From Unio delphinus (taxonomy: Eukaryota; Mollusca; Bivalvia; Unionida; Unionidae), in assembly GCA_029339505.1 (NCBI GenBank), contig JAQISU010000108.1:19090501-19154500 (forward strand): a stretch of 64,000 nt of DNA, read 5' to 3'. Every line of letters begins with the position of its first letter. Positions within the stretch are counted from its first letter, which is position 1. Below are positions 22,931-32,128 of this stretch, one piece after another. The notes under the pieces were generated by a model. It did not search any database. It saw only the letters and a list, made by a program, of their open reading frames with translations, and was not told where the DNA came from. The position numbers and the translations under genes are program-made.

Positions 22931-23905
22931 ATGGTCAATGAAGCATTAACGACCCGATTGGCTCGTGAGCGACTAGATGCAATTAAGAAATTTATACCAA
23001 TTCGCGACTCTGTCAGGAATAAACTGCAAGAACGACAGAGTCTTCAGACTGATTTTGCTGCAGGATCTGAAGAGTTGTTTAAACCAATAACTACAACAAC
23101 GAAACAGATAGTGTCAACAATCTCTGAGCAAGGAAAAAAACAAGAAGAGACTTTTCTCCCTGTGTTAGAAAAAATAGCAAAAAGAACTAAACAAACAAAA
23201 AAATCATTAAAAACACTTCCAGTGGATATAGTAGCTACTTCACGGCAACAACAAAAAAAAGAGCAAGTACTAGAAGAACTAGGTGCTATTGCAAGAAAGC
23301 AAGAAGAGGAAGAAGACATTACTATAGCAAAAATGTATTCACCGCAAAGTATATTTAAAAACTTTGCATACAACATAATTAAAAGTTTTAAAGATGACAA
23401 TGATTTAATTAACTTTACCGCGCGGAATTTTTCACCCGATCAAAGAGAAATAACTGTAAACAAAGAGTATAAAGAGTATATAAAAAACGACAAGAATTGG
23501 ATAAAAAAAATATACTTGGCAAACCGTGGTAGATCTAGAATCACAGAAGGTAACCGCAATGATTTTGAGAGTTTTAAAGACAAAGTATTGAGTAAAATAA
23601 ATCAAATGAATATAGTAGTTAAAGAGGATGAAGAGGAGTCAACTGAAGATAAGTATTTAGGTAGCGGAATAGTTGAAAACACTAGCGTTACTTGTCCTGG
23701 TAACATTCTCAGTGATATATCACGGTTAGAAGTCCTCATCGGAGGGAAACGAGCCGGAAATAACTCTCCAGAAATAATTAATGAGGCAGCTGATATCTGT
23801 AGACGATTATTTGCCGGTGGTATCATGGACATTAATGTATATCGAGAACTCATTGCTGAGTTAGTTGAAAATCACAAAGATGCCCATGGTTATTACAGCG
23901 ATTGA
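22931..23905 (+). CDS. putative virion-associated protein of unknown function, 324 aa
   Basis: The N-terminal half is charged and helical (long Lys/Gln/Glu stretches, probably coiled coil from about residue 20 to 130). The C-terminal part has the conserved block LEVLIGGKRAGNNSPEIINE followed by AADICRRLFAGGIMD, which is nearly identical in element 2. I recall blocks of this kind in capsid-adjacent genes of other Polintons. The central region (about 140-240) differs strongly between the two elements. The position directly before the core and capsid genes suggests a structural or scaffold role; this is inference. Confidence 0.6.
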   Translation: MVNEALTTRLARERLDAIKKFIPIRDSVRNKLQERQSLQTDFAAGSEELFKPITTTTKQIVSTISEQGKKQEETFLPVLEKIAKRTKQTKKSLKTLPVDIVATSRQQQKKEQVLEELGAIARKQEEEEDITIAKMYSPQSIFKNFAYNIIKSFKDDNDLINFTARNFSPDQREITVNKEYKEYIKNDKNWIKKIYLANRGRSRITEGNRNDFESFKDKVLSKINQMNIVVKEDEEESTEDKYLGSGIVENTSVTCPGNILSDISRLEVLIGGKRAGNNSPEIINEAADICRRLFAGGIMDINVYRELIAELVENHKDAHGYYSD

Positions 23906-23939
23906 TCACTAATTAAAAAACTAATAGTTTTATAACAAG

Positions 23940-24386
23940 ATGATTATACACTACAATCATGATAAACCAACCCTCGTCTATGTAGTTAATTCACGGTTTC
24001 CAGTTTATAGAGCATACTACGGAGATGGCCTCGGCAAGACCATTTTAGGATTCTTTTCAAGAACGGCCCCAAAAGTGATGCCATTAGCTAAACAACTAGG
24101 AATGAAAGCCATTGATGTTATTCGTGATAAGGGTATTAGTACTGTTGGAGATCTTGCCGGGAAAGCGTTTTCAACTGCGAAGGATAAAATAACATCATTA
24201 GTGAGACGAAAAGAGAAACAGGTACCATTGCCATCTACAGCAGAGATGCCTGCAAGTGTTAGTAAAATTATAAATAACGCAGTAGATGAAAAACTAGCGT
24301 CGATGGTAAATCAAGAGGACCAAAATAACATGACAGCAAACATGATAGCAGGAAGTGGCTTTAAAAAACCACGGCGAAAACGCTAG
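23940..24386 (+). CDS. basic core / pVI-like minor virion protein
   Basis: This 148-residue protein opens YRAYYGDGLG, followed by an amphipathic stretch (LAKQLGMKAIDVIRDKG), a Lys/Arg-rich middle (LVRRKEKQ) and a basic tail (KKPRRKR). Small Gly-rich starts plus amphipathic helices resemble adenovirus minor proteins such as pVI, which lyse membranes and bind hexon, but similarity is only by pattern. It lies immediately upstream of the major capsid gene in both elements and is open in both. The stop lies in a perfect palindrome AAAACGCTAGCGTTTT. Confidence 0.5.
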   Translation: MIIHYNHDKPTLVYVVNSRFPVYRAYYGDGLGKTILGFFSRTAPKVMPLAKQLGMKAIDVIRDKGISTVGDLAGKAFSTAKDKITSLVRRKEKQVPLPSTAEMPASVSKIINNAVDEKLASMVNQEDQNNMTANMIAGSGFKKPRRKR

Positions 24387-24440
24387 CGTTTTTCACGATG
24401 AAATGGAAAATCCGATTTAGACTCTGATAAATAGAATAAA
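24377..24440 (+). promoter_or_regulatory. palindrome and conserved leader upstream of the capsid gene
   Basis: The 16-bp palindrome AAAACGCTAGCGTTTT (24377-24392) is followed by 'ccgatttagactctgataaa' and TAGAATAAA before the capsid ATG. The second part is almost unchanged in element 2 (ATTTAGACTCTGATAAATAGAATAAA). It is a candidate late promoter or transcription start. Confidence 0.4.
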
Positions 24441-25862
24441 ATGTTCAAAAGGTCATCTGATCCAGCATTTGATATGGATGCCCCAGTGCGTAAAGATGAT
24501 TCAGTCCGCGATTTTCAATTTTATTCTTATCACGCAGTACAACCAGATCTCCGATCACGAATTGAACTTCAAGTTCATGATACCAGTAAATACTTTTTGC
24601 CTTGTGAAGCGTTTATTGAAGTAGAAGGAGAACTTGTAACAAATGATGCTGCTCATAATGATCCTCCATATGACATTAGCCCAACTACCCGAGTTGGTTT
24701 TGTTAATAACGGTATCATGGCGTTATTTGAAAGCGCTAGATATCTCATTGATGGAAAAGAAATTGAATCCATTGACCGTGAAGTTGATGTGGCTACAACA
24801 ATCATAGGGTTAGCAAGATATTCTGATGATTATTCAAGATCAGCGGGTCCATCTATGATGTTTGCAAAGGATATTACTGATAACGCTGAACACAACCAGT
24901 ATTCTAGAGTCAAGGCAACACAAGTCACTGCAGTTAATCCAGCACCAGCCGGATATACAAGACCACCTGGTGATTTTGATGTCATAAATACTATTACTAC
25001 TTACAATCTAGGATTTGCAACACGTGTATCAACATTACAAGGACAGCGTCGACAATTTTCATGTGCAATTCCACTGCATCATATATTCGGATTCTGTAGA
25101 AACGTCCGAAAAGTTATTTATGGAGCCAAACACACAATCGCGCTTGTACGAAAGGGTACTGATAATGATGCAATATGGCGTGATGCTGCTGTTCCTGATG
25201 GTAAAGTCGTTTTAACAAAACTATCATTGTGGATGCCAGTGTTAACTCCATCAATCACAGCAGAAGGAAAATTGTTATCATTTATGGACCAAGGAGGAAA
25301 GTCGTTATTGAGTTGGTTATCAGTGACTACGGATACTAAACAAGACAATGTTAATGGTACATTCACATGGCACCTGGCATCAAAACAAGGGGTTTCAGCT
25401 CCACGTCATATATTTATTGCATTACAGAATAATGAGCGAGTTGGTAATCAACAACGAAGTCATATGATATTTGATCAGTTAGGTGTTAATGAAGTCTCGC
25501 TGAGAATAAACGGACAACAGGAACCATCTGAAGATGTGCAACTTGATTACGCTCAAAATCATATTGCACGTGTCTATCATAACCTGTTGTCATTTATGGC
25601 ACGTGATCAAAATGTGGATACCGGTTTGCAAATATCACAATATGATTTCAAAAGCCTCTATCCGATTTATTACTTTTCGCTGGAACATCTCGACTTGGTG
25701 AGACAATCTGTCGTTGATATACACTTCAGAGCCCGTGTAACCCGTCCTGGTGGTATTATTAATTATAGAGCGGTTGCTGTCATTCTCAGTGATAAATCAA
25801 TGCTACTTGAAGGTGTTGGTGGAAGAATGAGAGTGGTAGATGCACCAGTGGAAAATATGTAA
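24441..25862 (+). CDS. double-jelly-roll major capsid protein (hexon-like)
   Basis: At 473 residues it has the length expected for Polinton/adintovirus major capsid proteins. The start MFKRSSDPAFD is followed by strands typical of two jelly rolls. Conserved blocks shared with element 2 include GFVNNGIMALFESARYLIDG, GFCRNVRKVIYG, SLWMPVLTP and YDF-LYPIYYFSLEHLDL. The protein forms the trimeric capsomers of the virion. It is open in both elements (473 and 469 residues). The main differences are in loops at about residues 68-80 and 145-190, which fits surface-exposed hypervariable loops. Confidence 0.9.
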   Translation: MFKRSSDPAFDMDAPVRKDDSVRDFQFYSYHAVQPDLRSRIELQVHDTSKYFLPCEAFIEVEGELVTNDAAHNDPPYDISPTTRVGFVNNGIMALFESARYLIDGKEIESIDREVDVATTIIGLARYSDDYSRSAGPSMMFAKDITDNAEHNQYSRVKATQVTAVNPAPAGYTRPPGDFDVINTITTYNLGFATRVSTLQGQRRQFSCAIPLHHIFGFCRNVRKVIYGAKHTIALVRKGTDNDAIWRDAAVPDGKVVLTKLSLWMPVLTPSITAEGKLLSFMDQGGKSLLSWLSVTTDTKQDNVNGTFTWHLASKQGVSAPRHIFIALQNNERVGNQQRSHMIFDQLGVNEVSLRINGQQEPSEDVQLDYAQNHIARVYHNLLSFMARDQNVDTGLQISQYDFKSLYPIYYFSLEHLDLVRQSVVDIHFRARVTRPGGIINYRAVAVILSDKSMLLEGVGGRMRVVDAPVENM

Positions 25863-25928
25863 TTGAAAATCCGAAGGATATTTCCATTGAATGGTTTTAC
25901 GATTTAGAATCAATCAATTATGTATAAC

Positions 25929-26519
25929 ATGTCATATAGTGTTATTAGTGTTGCGTTAACTCCTGGTCAAATCAAAAAATTGCAATCAGAATCGGCTAAA
26001 AAATGTGGAACCACAATCACGTTGAAACCTAATCAAATGACTGGTGGTGCAAATAAATTATCGCTGACAACTCGTCAAGTGAAACATTTCAATGATGCTT
26101 TCAAGGATAAAAAAGGAGTTCAGATCACACTCTCTTCCGCTGCTATCAAAAATATGATAAAAACAGGTGGTATATTTCCGTTGTTTGCTGCAATACCAGC
26201 ATTGGTTGCGGCAGCAGCCCCAGCAGTAGCAAAAGCGGCCGCATTGGGGGTAGTTGGAGGCTTGGGAACAAAAGCGGTACAGAGCATTGCTGAATCATAT
26301 GAACCGAAGAAAGGTCAAGGGTATAAAAAAAAGGGAAAGGGTCTAAGACTACCAGGAACCCCGTATTCATGGTACAGCGGAAAGGGTCTAAGACTACCAG
26401 GAACCCCGTATTCATGGTACAGCGGAAAGGGTCTAAGACTACCAGGAACCCCGTATTCATGGTACAGCGGAAGATCCGTTCACGGATCAGGCCTGAGACT
26501 ACCAGGAACGGTTTATTAA
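25929..26519 (+). CDS. adenovirus pX-like core/membrane protein with 15-residue repeats
   Basis: The start follows the ATG shared with element 2 (MSYSVISV); an ATG three codons upstream exists only here. The N-terminal part alternates LTPGQ/LTTRQ-type repeats (about 1-75). A hydrophobic Ala-rich segment follows (PLFAAIPALVAAAAPAVAKA, about 85-110), then a Lys-rich linker. The tail has three copies of KGLRLPGTPYSWYSG and a final partial one. This layout is typical of the adintovirus protein compared with adenovirus pX. The tail is coded by a 45-bp tandem repeat (about 26337-26475). It is open here and frameshifted in element 2. Confidence 0.75.
   Translation: MSYSVISVALTPGQIKKLQSESAKKCGTTITLKPNQMTGGANKLSLTTRQVKHFNDAFKDKKGVQITLSSAAIKNMIKTGGIFPLFAAIPALVAAAAPAVAKAAALGVVGGLGTKAVQSIAESYEPKKGQGYKKKGKGLRLPGTPYSWYSGKGLRLPGTPYSWYSGKGLRLPGTPYSWYSGRSVHGSGLRLPGTVY
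26337..26475 (+). repeat. 45-bp coding minisatellite, three copies
   Basis: Near-identical 45-bp units beginning 'aagggtctaagactaccagg' encode the pX-like tail. A second frame through the same units stays open and runs into the protease gene. Element 2 has two full copies plus a partial one. Confidence 0.9.
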
Positions 26520-26530
26520 TTCAGAAATCT

Positions 26531-26953
26531 ATGGTTCCAATGTCCAACTTTGATTTAATGGATGCTGCTAAAAAATTAGTGATTAAAAATTTCAGAGGTG
26601 TTTTTATGAAAGATCAATTACCACATCAACCAAACAAAACTGAAACCGGTATTATTAATCTCGATAACAGCACCGGACCTGGAACTCACTGGGTTGCATA
26701 CGCTATTGATCCACGTGGGATTGTCTATTTTGATTCATATGGATTAGCCCCACCAAAAGAGTTTATGCGTTATATAAAAACCCTTCCAATGAAGACTTGG
26801 TATTCTACGCTACCAACACAACAAATCAATGACCCACCAATATGCGGCAGTGAAGTATTAAATGTCCTTGACGCTATTTCAGCATCTAGAAAATCACCAC
26901 ACATTGTCGTAAATGACTACACTAGTAATCGCTTTTTAGAGAGAGATATATAA
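26531..26953 (+). CDS. adenain-like (C48) maturation cysteine protease
   Basis: This 140-residue protease has the adenain order of catalytic residues: H53 in GTHWVAYAID, D68 in VYFDSYG, glutamine 97/98 in PTQQIN, and C105 in PPICGSE. The family cleaves virion precursors during maturation and is a core Polinton gene. The start chosen, MVPMSNFDL, is shared with element 2. An upstream extension of the frame runs back through the 45-bp repeat of the pX-like gene and is probably not translated. The gap to the pX stop is 11 bp. Confidence 0.9.
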   Translation: MVPMSNFDLMDAAKKLVIKNFRGVFMKDQLPHQPNKTETGIINLDNSTGPGTHWVAYAIDPRGIVYFDSYGLAPPKEFMRYIKTLPMKTWYSTLPTQQINDPPICGSEVLNVLDAISASRKSPHIVVNDYTSNRFLERDI

Positions 26954-26959
26954 AATATC

Positions 26960-28231
26960 ATGATTGATATTTGGGGGAGACCTCTGAAACCCAAACCCGA
27001 TGACACTGCAACTCCTGATTCTATCAAGGATATAAAAAAAAAAATTAAAGATGAAATCGCTGAGACGTTGAACTTAACAAGTGTTGACCCGAATGAAATA
27101 GTTGTATTTCAAGACAAACAGGGTAAATTGAAATCTAGTAATATTTCTCTGGATGATATTTTAGTTAAACAACAAAACGCAATCGAGAACACCGTTGCGT
27201 TATTTTCCGATCAGGGTAAATTGAAATCTAGTAATATTTCTCTGGATGATATTTTAGTTAAACAACAAAACGCAATCGAGAACACCGTTGCGTTATTTTC
27301 CGATCAGGGTAAATTGAAATCTAGTAATATTTCTCTGGATGATATTTTAGTTAAACAACAAAACGCAATCGAGAACACCGTTGCGTTATTTTCCGATCAG
27401 GGTAAATTGAAATCTAGTAATATTTCTCTGGATGATATTTTAGTTAAACAACAAAACGCAATCGAGAACACCGTTGCTTTATTTTCCGATCAGGGTAAAT
27501 TGAAATCTAGTAATATTTCTCTGGATGATATTTTGATACGGCAGCGCGACGCCGCTGAAAACTCTATTGCGCTGTATTCCAACGACGGACGACTTAAACC
27601 AGGCGCACTTGTGTCTACGATCACAGACGCGATTGCCACCCACAACAAGATGATTATCACCAACAACCGCATGATTGCCGACAACGACAACAAGATTACC
27701 ACCCAAGACAACAAGATTACCACCCACAGCCGTGAGCTGGATGATCATATACGAAGTTATAATGCTTTTCGTAGAAATATCATTGATAAATTTATTGGAA
27801 CCCCGTTAGATAAAATTGAACTAAAACTCCCTGATATTAAAAAATCCATCGATGAGACGAAAACTTTCATCGAAGGCATCAAAGGGGATGCAACGAGGAT
27901 GATAACAGCCATTGAAAAAACAAAAATTCCTCATGAGAAAACCAACAACGTAGTATACACGATCCAACACGGATCATTTGCGTGGACACCTACAAACAAC
28001 ACATTAGATATCACTGCAACCGTTAAGGGTATTTATCGATTAACACTGGTGACACCATGGCCTCAATTTAATATATCATCGTCGAGTTCATCCGGGGTCA
28101 ACAATACGATTTCAACGATCATCGACAAGGGTACAACTGAAAAGTTCACTATAACAACTACTGATAGAACTTTGATTGGGGTTTCAACAACGTGGTATGT
28201 GGAATTCGTAGCGGATTTAAGTAAATCGTAA
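26960..28231 (+). CDS. fibre-like protein with five 31-residue repeats
   Basis: 423 residues: a proline/lysine-rich N terminus (IDIWGRPLKPKPDD), then five 31-residue repeats of the type GKLKSSNISLDDILVKQ (about 53-207), coded by 93-bp units (about 27124-27585). Next is a heptad-like Asn/Thr/Lys segment (NKMIITNNRMIADNDN...), then a beta-rich C-terminal domain (from about 335: VVYTIQHGSFAWTP to WYVEFVADLS). Anchor, repetitive shaft, coiled coil and globular head is the plan of viral fibres, so receptor attachment is the likely role; this is inference from architecture. Element 2 has only two repeats and a different coiled segment but the same head. Confidence 0.65.
   Translation: MIDIWGRPLKPKPDDTATPDSIKDIKKKIKDEIAETLNLTSVDPNEIVVFQDKQGKLKSSNISLDDILVKQQNAIENTVALFSDQGKLKSSNISLDDILVKQQNAIENTVALFSDQGKLKSSNISLDDILVKQQNAIENTVALFSDQGKLKSSNISLDDILVKQQNAIENTVALFSDQGKLKSSNISLDDILIRQRDAAENSIALYSNDGRLKPGALVSTITDAIATHNKMIITNNRMIADNDNKITTQDNKITTHSRELDDHIRSYNAFRRNIIDKFIGTPLDKIELKLPDIKKSIDETKTFIEGIKGDATRMITAIEKTKIPHEKTNNVVYTIQHGSFAWTPTNNTLDITATVKGIYRLTLVTPWPQFNISSSSSSGVNNTISTIIDKGTTEKFTITTTDRTLIGVSTTWYVEFVADLSKS
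27118..27585 (+). repeat. 93-bp coding tandem repeat (fibre shaft)
   Basis: Five units with period exactly 93 bp (for example the phrase 'gtaaattgaaatctag' at 27124 and 27217). The first four are almost identical and the last diverges (LIRQRDAAENSIAL). The near-identity points to recent expansion by unequal exchange or slippage. Confidence 0.95.
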
Positions 28232-28260
28232 TTGAAAACGATAGCGTATTTAAAATAAAA
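28232..28260 (+). promoter_or_regulatory. leader with degenerate CGCTAGCG palindrome
   Basis: The 29-bp gap contains AATTGAAAACGATAGCGTATTTAAAAT. The equivalent gap in element 2 has AATTGAAAACGCTAGTGTTTTTAAAAT, so the motif plus spacing to ATG is kept with one base changed. Confidence 0.35.
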
Positions 28261-28905
28261 ATGATTTCATCATCGCAATATCGCTATGATCAGGTCAGAG
28301 AGTATCAAACTAGACTCAAAACCTTGTCTGAGGAGTATGAATTGAAAATTAAAAAATACCGCAGGAGAATTACCGCAATTGATGTTACTGTGTACGCTGT
28401 GAGTGGTGTAATCACCGGAGCTGGTATTATACTGTCTTCAGTGACAATGATGGCTCCGATAGCTGTTCCAATTTGCATTTCTGCGGCAACAACAATCGCT
28501 GGAATAATTTCAATAATCACAAAAAAAATATCCTCATGCAGCCAACGGAAACTACAAGACTACATAATTCAATTTCATGTTGTGTCTACTGCATACTCGC
28601 AATTATCCTCATTGATATCGTCATCTCTCGATGATACAATTATATCAGAGAGTGAGTTTTCAGCGATGGTAGATATATATGATTCTGCGATGTCAAAATT
28701 AGAAATACATCATGAATATAATAACAATGACAACACAGATGGAATTACTTCAACAAATAGTGGAGAACACAAACCCAGTACAAACAAGCATGATCTCAAT
28801 AACCTCAACGAATCCAGAATTCAGTGTGAATTTCCCCTCTCCAGTCCCAGTGAAGGAGATAGCGCTAGCAAAATTACGAGTATACCACAGTTGGCCAAAT
28901 ATTAG
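28261..28905 (+). CDS. membrane protein with coiled coil and hydrophobic hairpin
   Basis: 214 residues: N-terminal charged helix (YQTRLKTLSEEYELKIKKYRRR), two closely spaced hydrophobic segments (about 45-62 and 66-88: VSGVITGAGIILSSVTMMAP, VPICISAATTIAGIISI), then an amphipathic helical region and a polar Asn/Ser-rich tail. Similar proteins recur next to Polinton structural genes; no function is known to me. The tail overlaps the minor-capsid ORF (from 28712) by 194 bp in another frame. In element 2 the same gene is frameshifted near its start. Confidence 0.6.
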   Translation: MISSSQYRYDQVREYQTRLKTLSEEYELKIKKYRRRITAIDVTVYAVSGVITGAGIILSSVTMMAPIAVPICISAATTIAGIISIITKKISSCSQRKLQDYIIQFHVVSTAYSQLSSLISSSLDDTIISESEFSAMVDIYDSAMSKLEIHHEYNNNDNTDGITSTNSGEHKPSTNKHDLNNLNESRIQCEFPLSSPSEGDSASKITSIPQLAKY

Positions 28906-30085
28906 GTCAAAATCATTTGGTGGTCAACAACCCAATAATTCACTGGTATTTGCAAATAAGAATAAACCCGACGGTACCCCAGACTGGAACGTTGTTTCCA
29001 TACCAACCGGATCATATCAAATTGAACAAATCAATGATGAATTCGCGCGTAGAATAAAATCGATTACTGGAAAAGAATCAAAAATAGCTATAACAGTTCA
29101 TGTGCCGACACTATCATCTGCCATTGAAATAAGCACAGAGGGTTATGTCGTAGATATCTATCAAAGTTCTATTAGAACCGTACTGGGATGGCCTGAAATC
29201 CCACCCGGGGGAAAAACCGTTAAATTACCAGAACCACAAAAAACCGATTATATCACAGACAGGATAAAATCTGATAATCCAATAAAGAGTTATAGATATT
29301 ATGATAAGTCGTATTTTTTCATTAGAGTAGAATATGATGAAAAAATAAAACTTATTCATCATCTTGCTAACCGGGATAAAATCACTGAAAATTTCACAGC
29401 TTTCAATAACGATATTTCGTTGTTGTTTATATTACTTAGATCCGGCACTCTCACCCGAGGTGAATTTATCAGTGTCGTAGAAACATGTAACAAAATCATC
29501 AATGACATGGAAACATTTCATTCACAAATTATTCAAGAGGTATTAGGTGACAGTAGTCCTAAAACAAGAGATTTATTTGCAATAGACTATAAGATCCGCA
29601 TAAGAGATATTCCAACATTCAAACTACCAGGATATAATCTCTTAGAACTACAAAAATCTCTCGATGATGCCATCGATGAAGGTTTCAAAAAAATCCATGA
29701 TACGTGGAAAAAAACACCATCACAACCACAAACAACTATCCTCAAACATAATAATGACCCAGATGGTGGTGGCAGGCATATTGCTCCGTTCAACGTGAAT
29801 ATTTCATCGGTGATTGCGCTCAATTTAGTATGTGATGTGATCGAAGGAAGCTATCAAATAAATTTAGAACGATCAAATCAAGCTCAGCAAGGATATATTT
29901 TGTATTCATTTGCACCAACAGCCCCTCCAGGATTTTTAATAATTGAGTCCCCGGTGAATCCAGTCTATATGCGATGTCATAATAATTCATTAACCAGAAT
30001 TAATTTCAAACTCACAGATCAGTCTAATAATCTGATTGATTTACAAGAGGAGGTTTTACAAATTAGTCTATTTGTGAAATCATAA
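28712..30085 (+). CDS. putative minor capsid (penton-like) protein
   Basis: 457 residues. The N-terminal block (SITSTNPEFSVNFPSPVPVK, EIALAKLRVYHSWPNI, VSIPTGSYQIEQINDEFARR, SSIRTVLGWP) and the C-terminal block (APFNVNISSVIALNLVCDVI, QQGYILYSFAPTAPPGF, TDQSNNLIDLQEEVLQISLF) are strongly conserved between the elements. The middle (about 175-330) is variable and helical. The ends match a widespread Polinton protein that I take to be the single-jelly-roll vertex protein. The assignment is by pattern; structure prediction would settle it. It is the last gene before the right repeat and open in both copies. Confidence 0.6.
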   Translation: MNIITMTTQMELLQQIVENTNPVQTSMISITSTNPEFSVNFPSPVPVKEIALAKLRVYHSWPNIRSKSFGGQQPNNSLVFANKNKPDGTPDWNVVSIPTGSYQIEQINDEFARRIKSITGKESKIAITVHVPTLSSAIEISTEGYVVDIYQSSIRTVLGWPEIPPGGKTVKLPEPQKTDYITDRIKSDNPIKSYRYYDKSYFFIRVEYDEKIKLIHHLANRDKITENFTAFNNDISLLFILLRSGTLTRGEFISVVETCNKIINDMETFHSQIIQEVLGDSSPKTRDLFAIDYKIRIRDIPTFKLPGYNLLELQKSLDDAIDEGFKKIHDTWKKTPSQPQTTILKHNNDPDGGGRHIAPFNVNISSVIALNLVCDVIEGSYQINLERSNQAQQGYILYSFAPTAPPGFLIIESPVNPVYMRCHNNSLTRINFKLTDQSNNLIDLQEEVLQISLFVKS

Positions 30086-30111
30086 ATGATTTTCGTCCTA
30101 AGGACTGGATC

Positions 30112-30316
30112 AAATATTCGGTTAAAATCACCGTAAACCTAGAACTGAAAGTTCTAGCAGCAGAGGGGGTGAGTGACAACGACGTTGCGACGCGAATGTT
30201 TTCAGACAAGGGTCGGAGACTTATTTTTTCGCGAGAAGGGTCTAGTGTTATTTTGGAGGGGGTATAATCAAAAATAAAAACAAAAAAAAGTTGTCTGATT
30301 CGCCCCCTCTGCTGCT
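30112..30316 (-). repeat. right terminal inverted repeat, element 1
   Basis: Exact inverted copy of 13670-13874. Just inside the repeat the sequence GGACTGGATCAAATATTCGG resembles the 3' end of the ATPase gene from the other terminus, showing that the ancestral repeat reached further inward. Confidence 0.9.
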
Positions 30317-30321
30317 TGTTT
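30317..30321. repeat. target site duplication, right copy, element 1
   Basis: TGTTT, matching 13665-13669, followed by A. Confidence 0.85.
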
Positions 30322-30565
30322 ATCTAATAATGTTCGTGAAATACTCCAACAAATAAAAAATATGATCAACTCAAGCTCGTACTCACAGACACATGGAATG
30401 GGATATACAACTAAACTCTAAATTAAGATATGAAAACAATACAAGGCTATGGTCCCTTCGTGTAATACGTTGCTTCAGAACAGACTGCTTGCCGTTCAAA
30501 TAATAAGGCCTATTCCAAGTCTTAGACGAAACAATAAAAAAACAAGCTAAGATGTCCGACGTTAC

Positions 30566-30640
30566 CGTCTGTACCATCTCAGGTGTCCTCTTCTCAGGCG
30601 GCATCTGAAGAGCATTTTTCACCTCGGTGCTCAATGATAT
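30566..30640 (-). CDS. host CNBD2-like gene, exon 4
   Basis: A 75-bp phase-0/phase-0 exon with acceptor TTCCCAG and donor GTAACG. It encodes ISLSTEVKNALQMPPEKRTP and then EMVQT. It joins exon 3 (...AKKE) and exon 5 (VMFGLQC...) without a frame change. Its donor lies only about 250 bp from the right end of element 1, so the element fills this intron. Confidence 0.7.
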
Positions 30641-31875
<1,235 letters not shown>

Positions 31876-32005
31876 CTCTTTCTTGGCTTTGTAGTAGGAT
31901 GGGTCAAAGGACAGGCCCTGGTTCTTCATTTTCTCCATAGTCTTTTCACCTTCACTGGCTATATCCATAAACGTTCGAAAACCGCTCATATCTGCACCGG
32001 GTTCC
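31876..32005 (-). CDS. host CNBD2-like gene, exon 3
   Basis: A 130-bp exon with acceptor TACTTCAG and donor GTAAAT. It completes the split Lys codon from exon 2 and encodes EPGADMSGFRTFMDIASEGE, a helical stretch, then GLSFDPSYYKAKKE. The soluble helical composition and clean phases support a real coding exon. A second, downstream copy of the donor exists (see the 32-bp duplication); using it would shift the frame. Confidence 0.7.
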
Positions 32006-32128
32006 CTGAAGTAAAGCAGCATATACTGTGAAATACATGTTGTAACAGAAAGATAAACAACGTTATTCTGAGTCAAGGAAACTAACTTTTAGCAGCAATT
32101 AATTATGGCGAGGTGCTATTTAATTCTT

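Larger units (their letters stand above)
13670..30316. mobile_element. element 1: adintovirus-like Polinton (Maverick)
   Basis: This 16.6-kb element is bounded by 205-bp terminal inverted repeats and a 5-bp target duplication. It encodes the hallmark Polinton set: packaging ATPase, retrovirus-like integrase, family B polymerase, double-jelly-roll capsid, adenain-like protease and a penton-like protein. It also has a PLA2 domain and a pX-like protein as in adintoviruses. It interrupts a host intron. It is not intact: integrase and polymerase each carry an in-frame stop, the homing endonuclease is deleted to a stub, and about 2.0 kb of repetitive DNA is inserted at about 19985-22045. All morphogenesis genes on the right half are open. 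Confidence 0.9.

Noticed and set aside
26369..26530. Upstream extension of the protease frame
   Set aside because: It runs through the 45-bp repeats coding the pX-like tail in another frame; the start shared by both elements is the later MVPMSNF.
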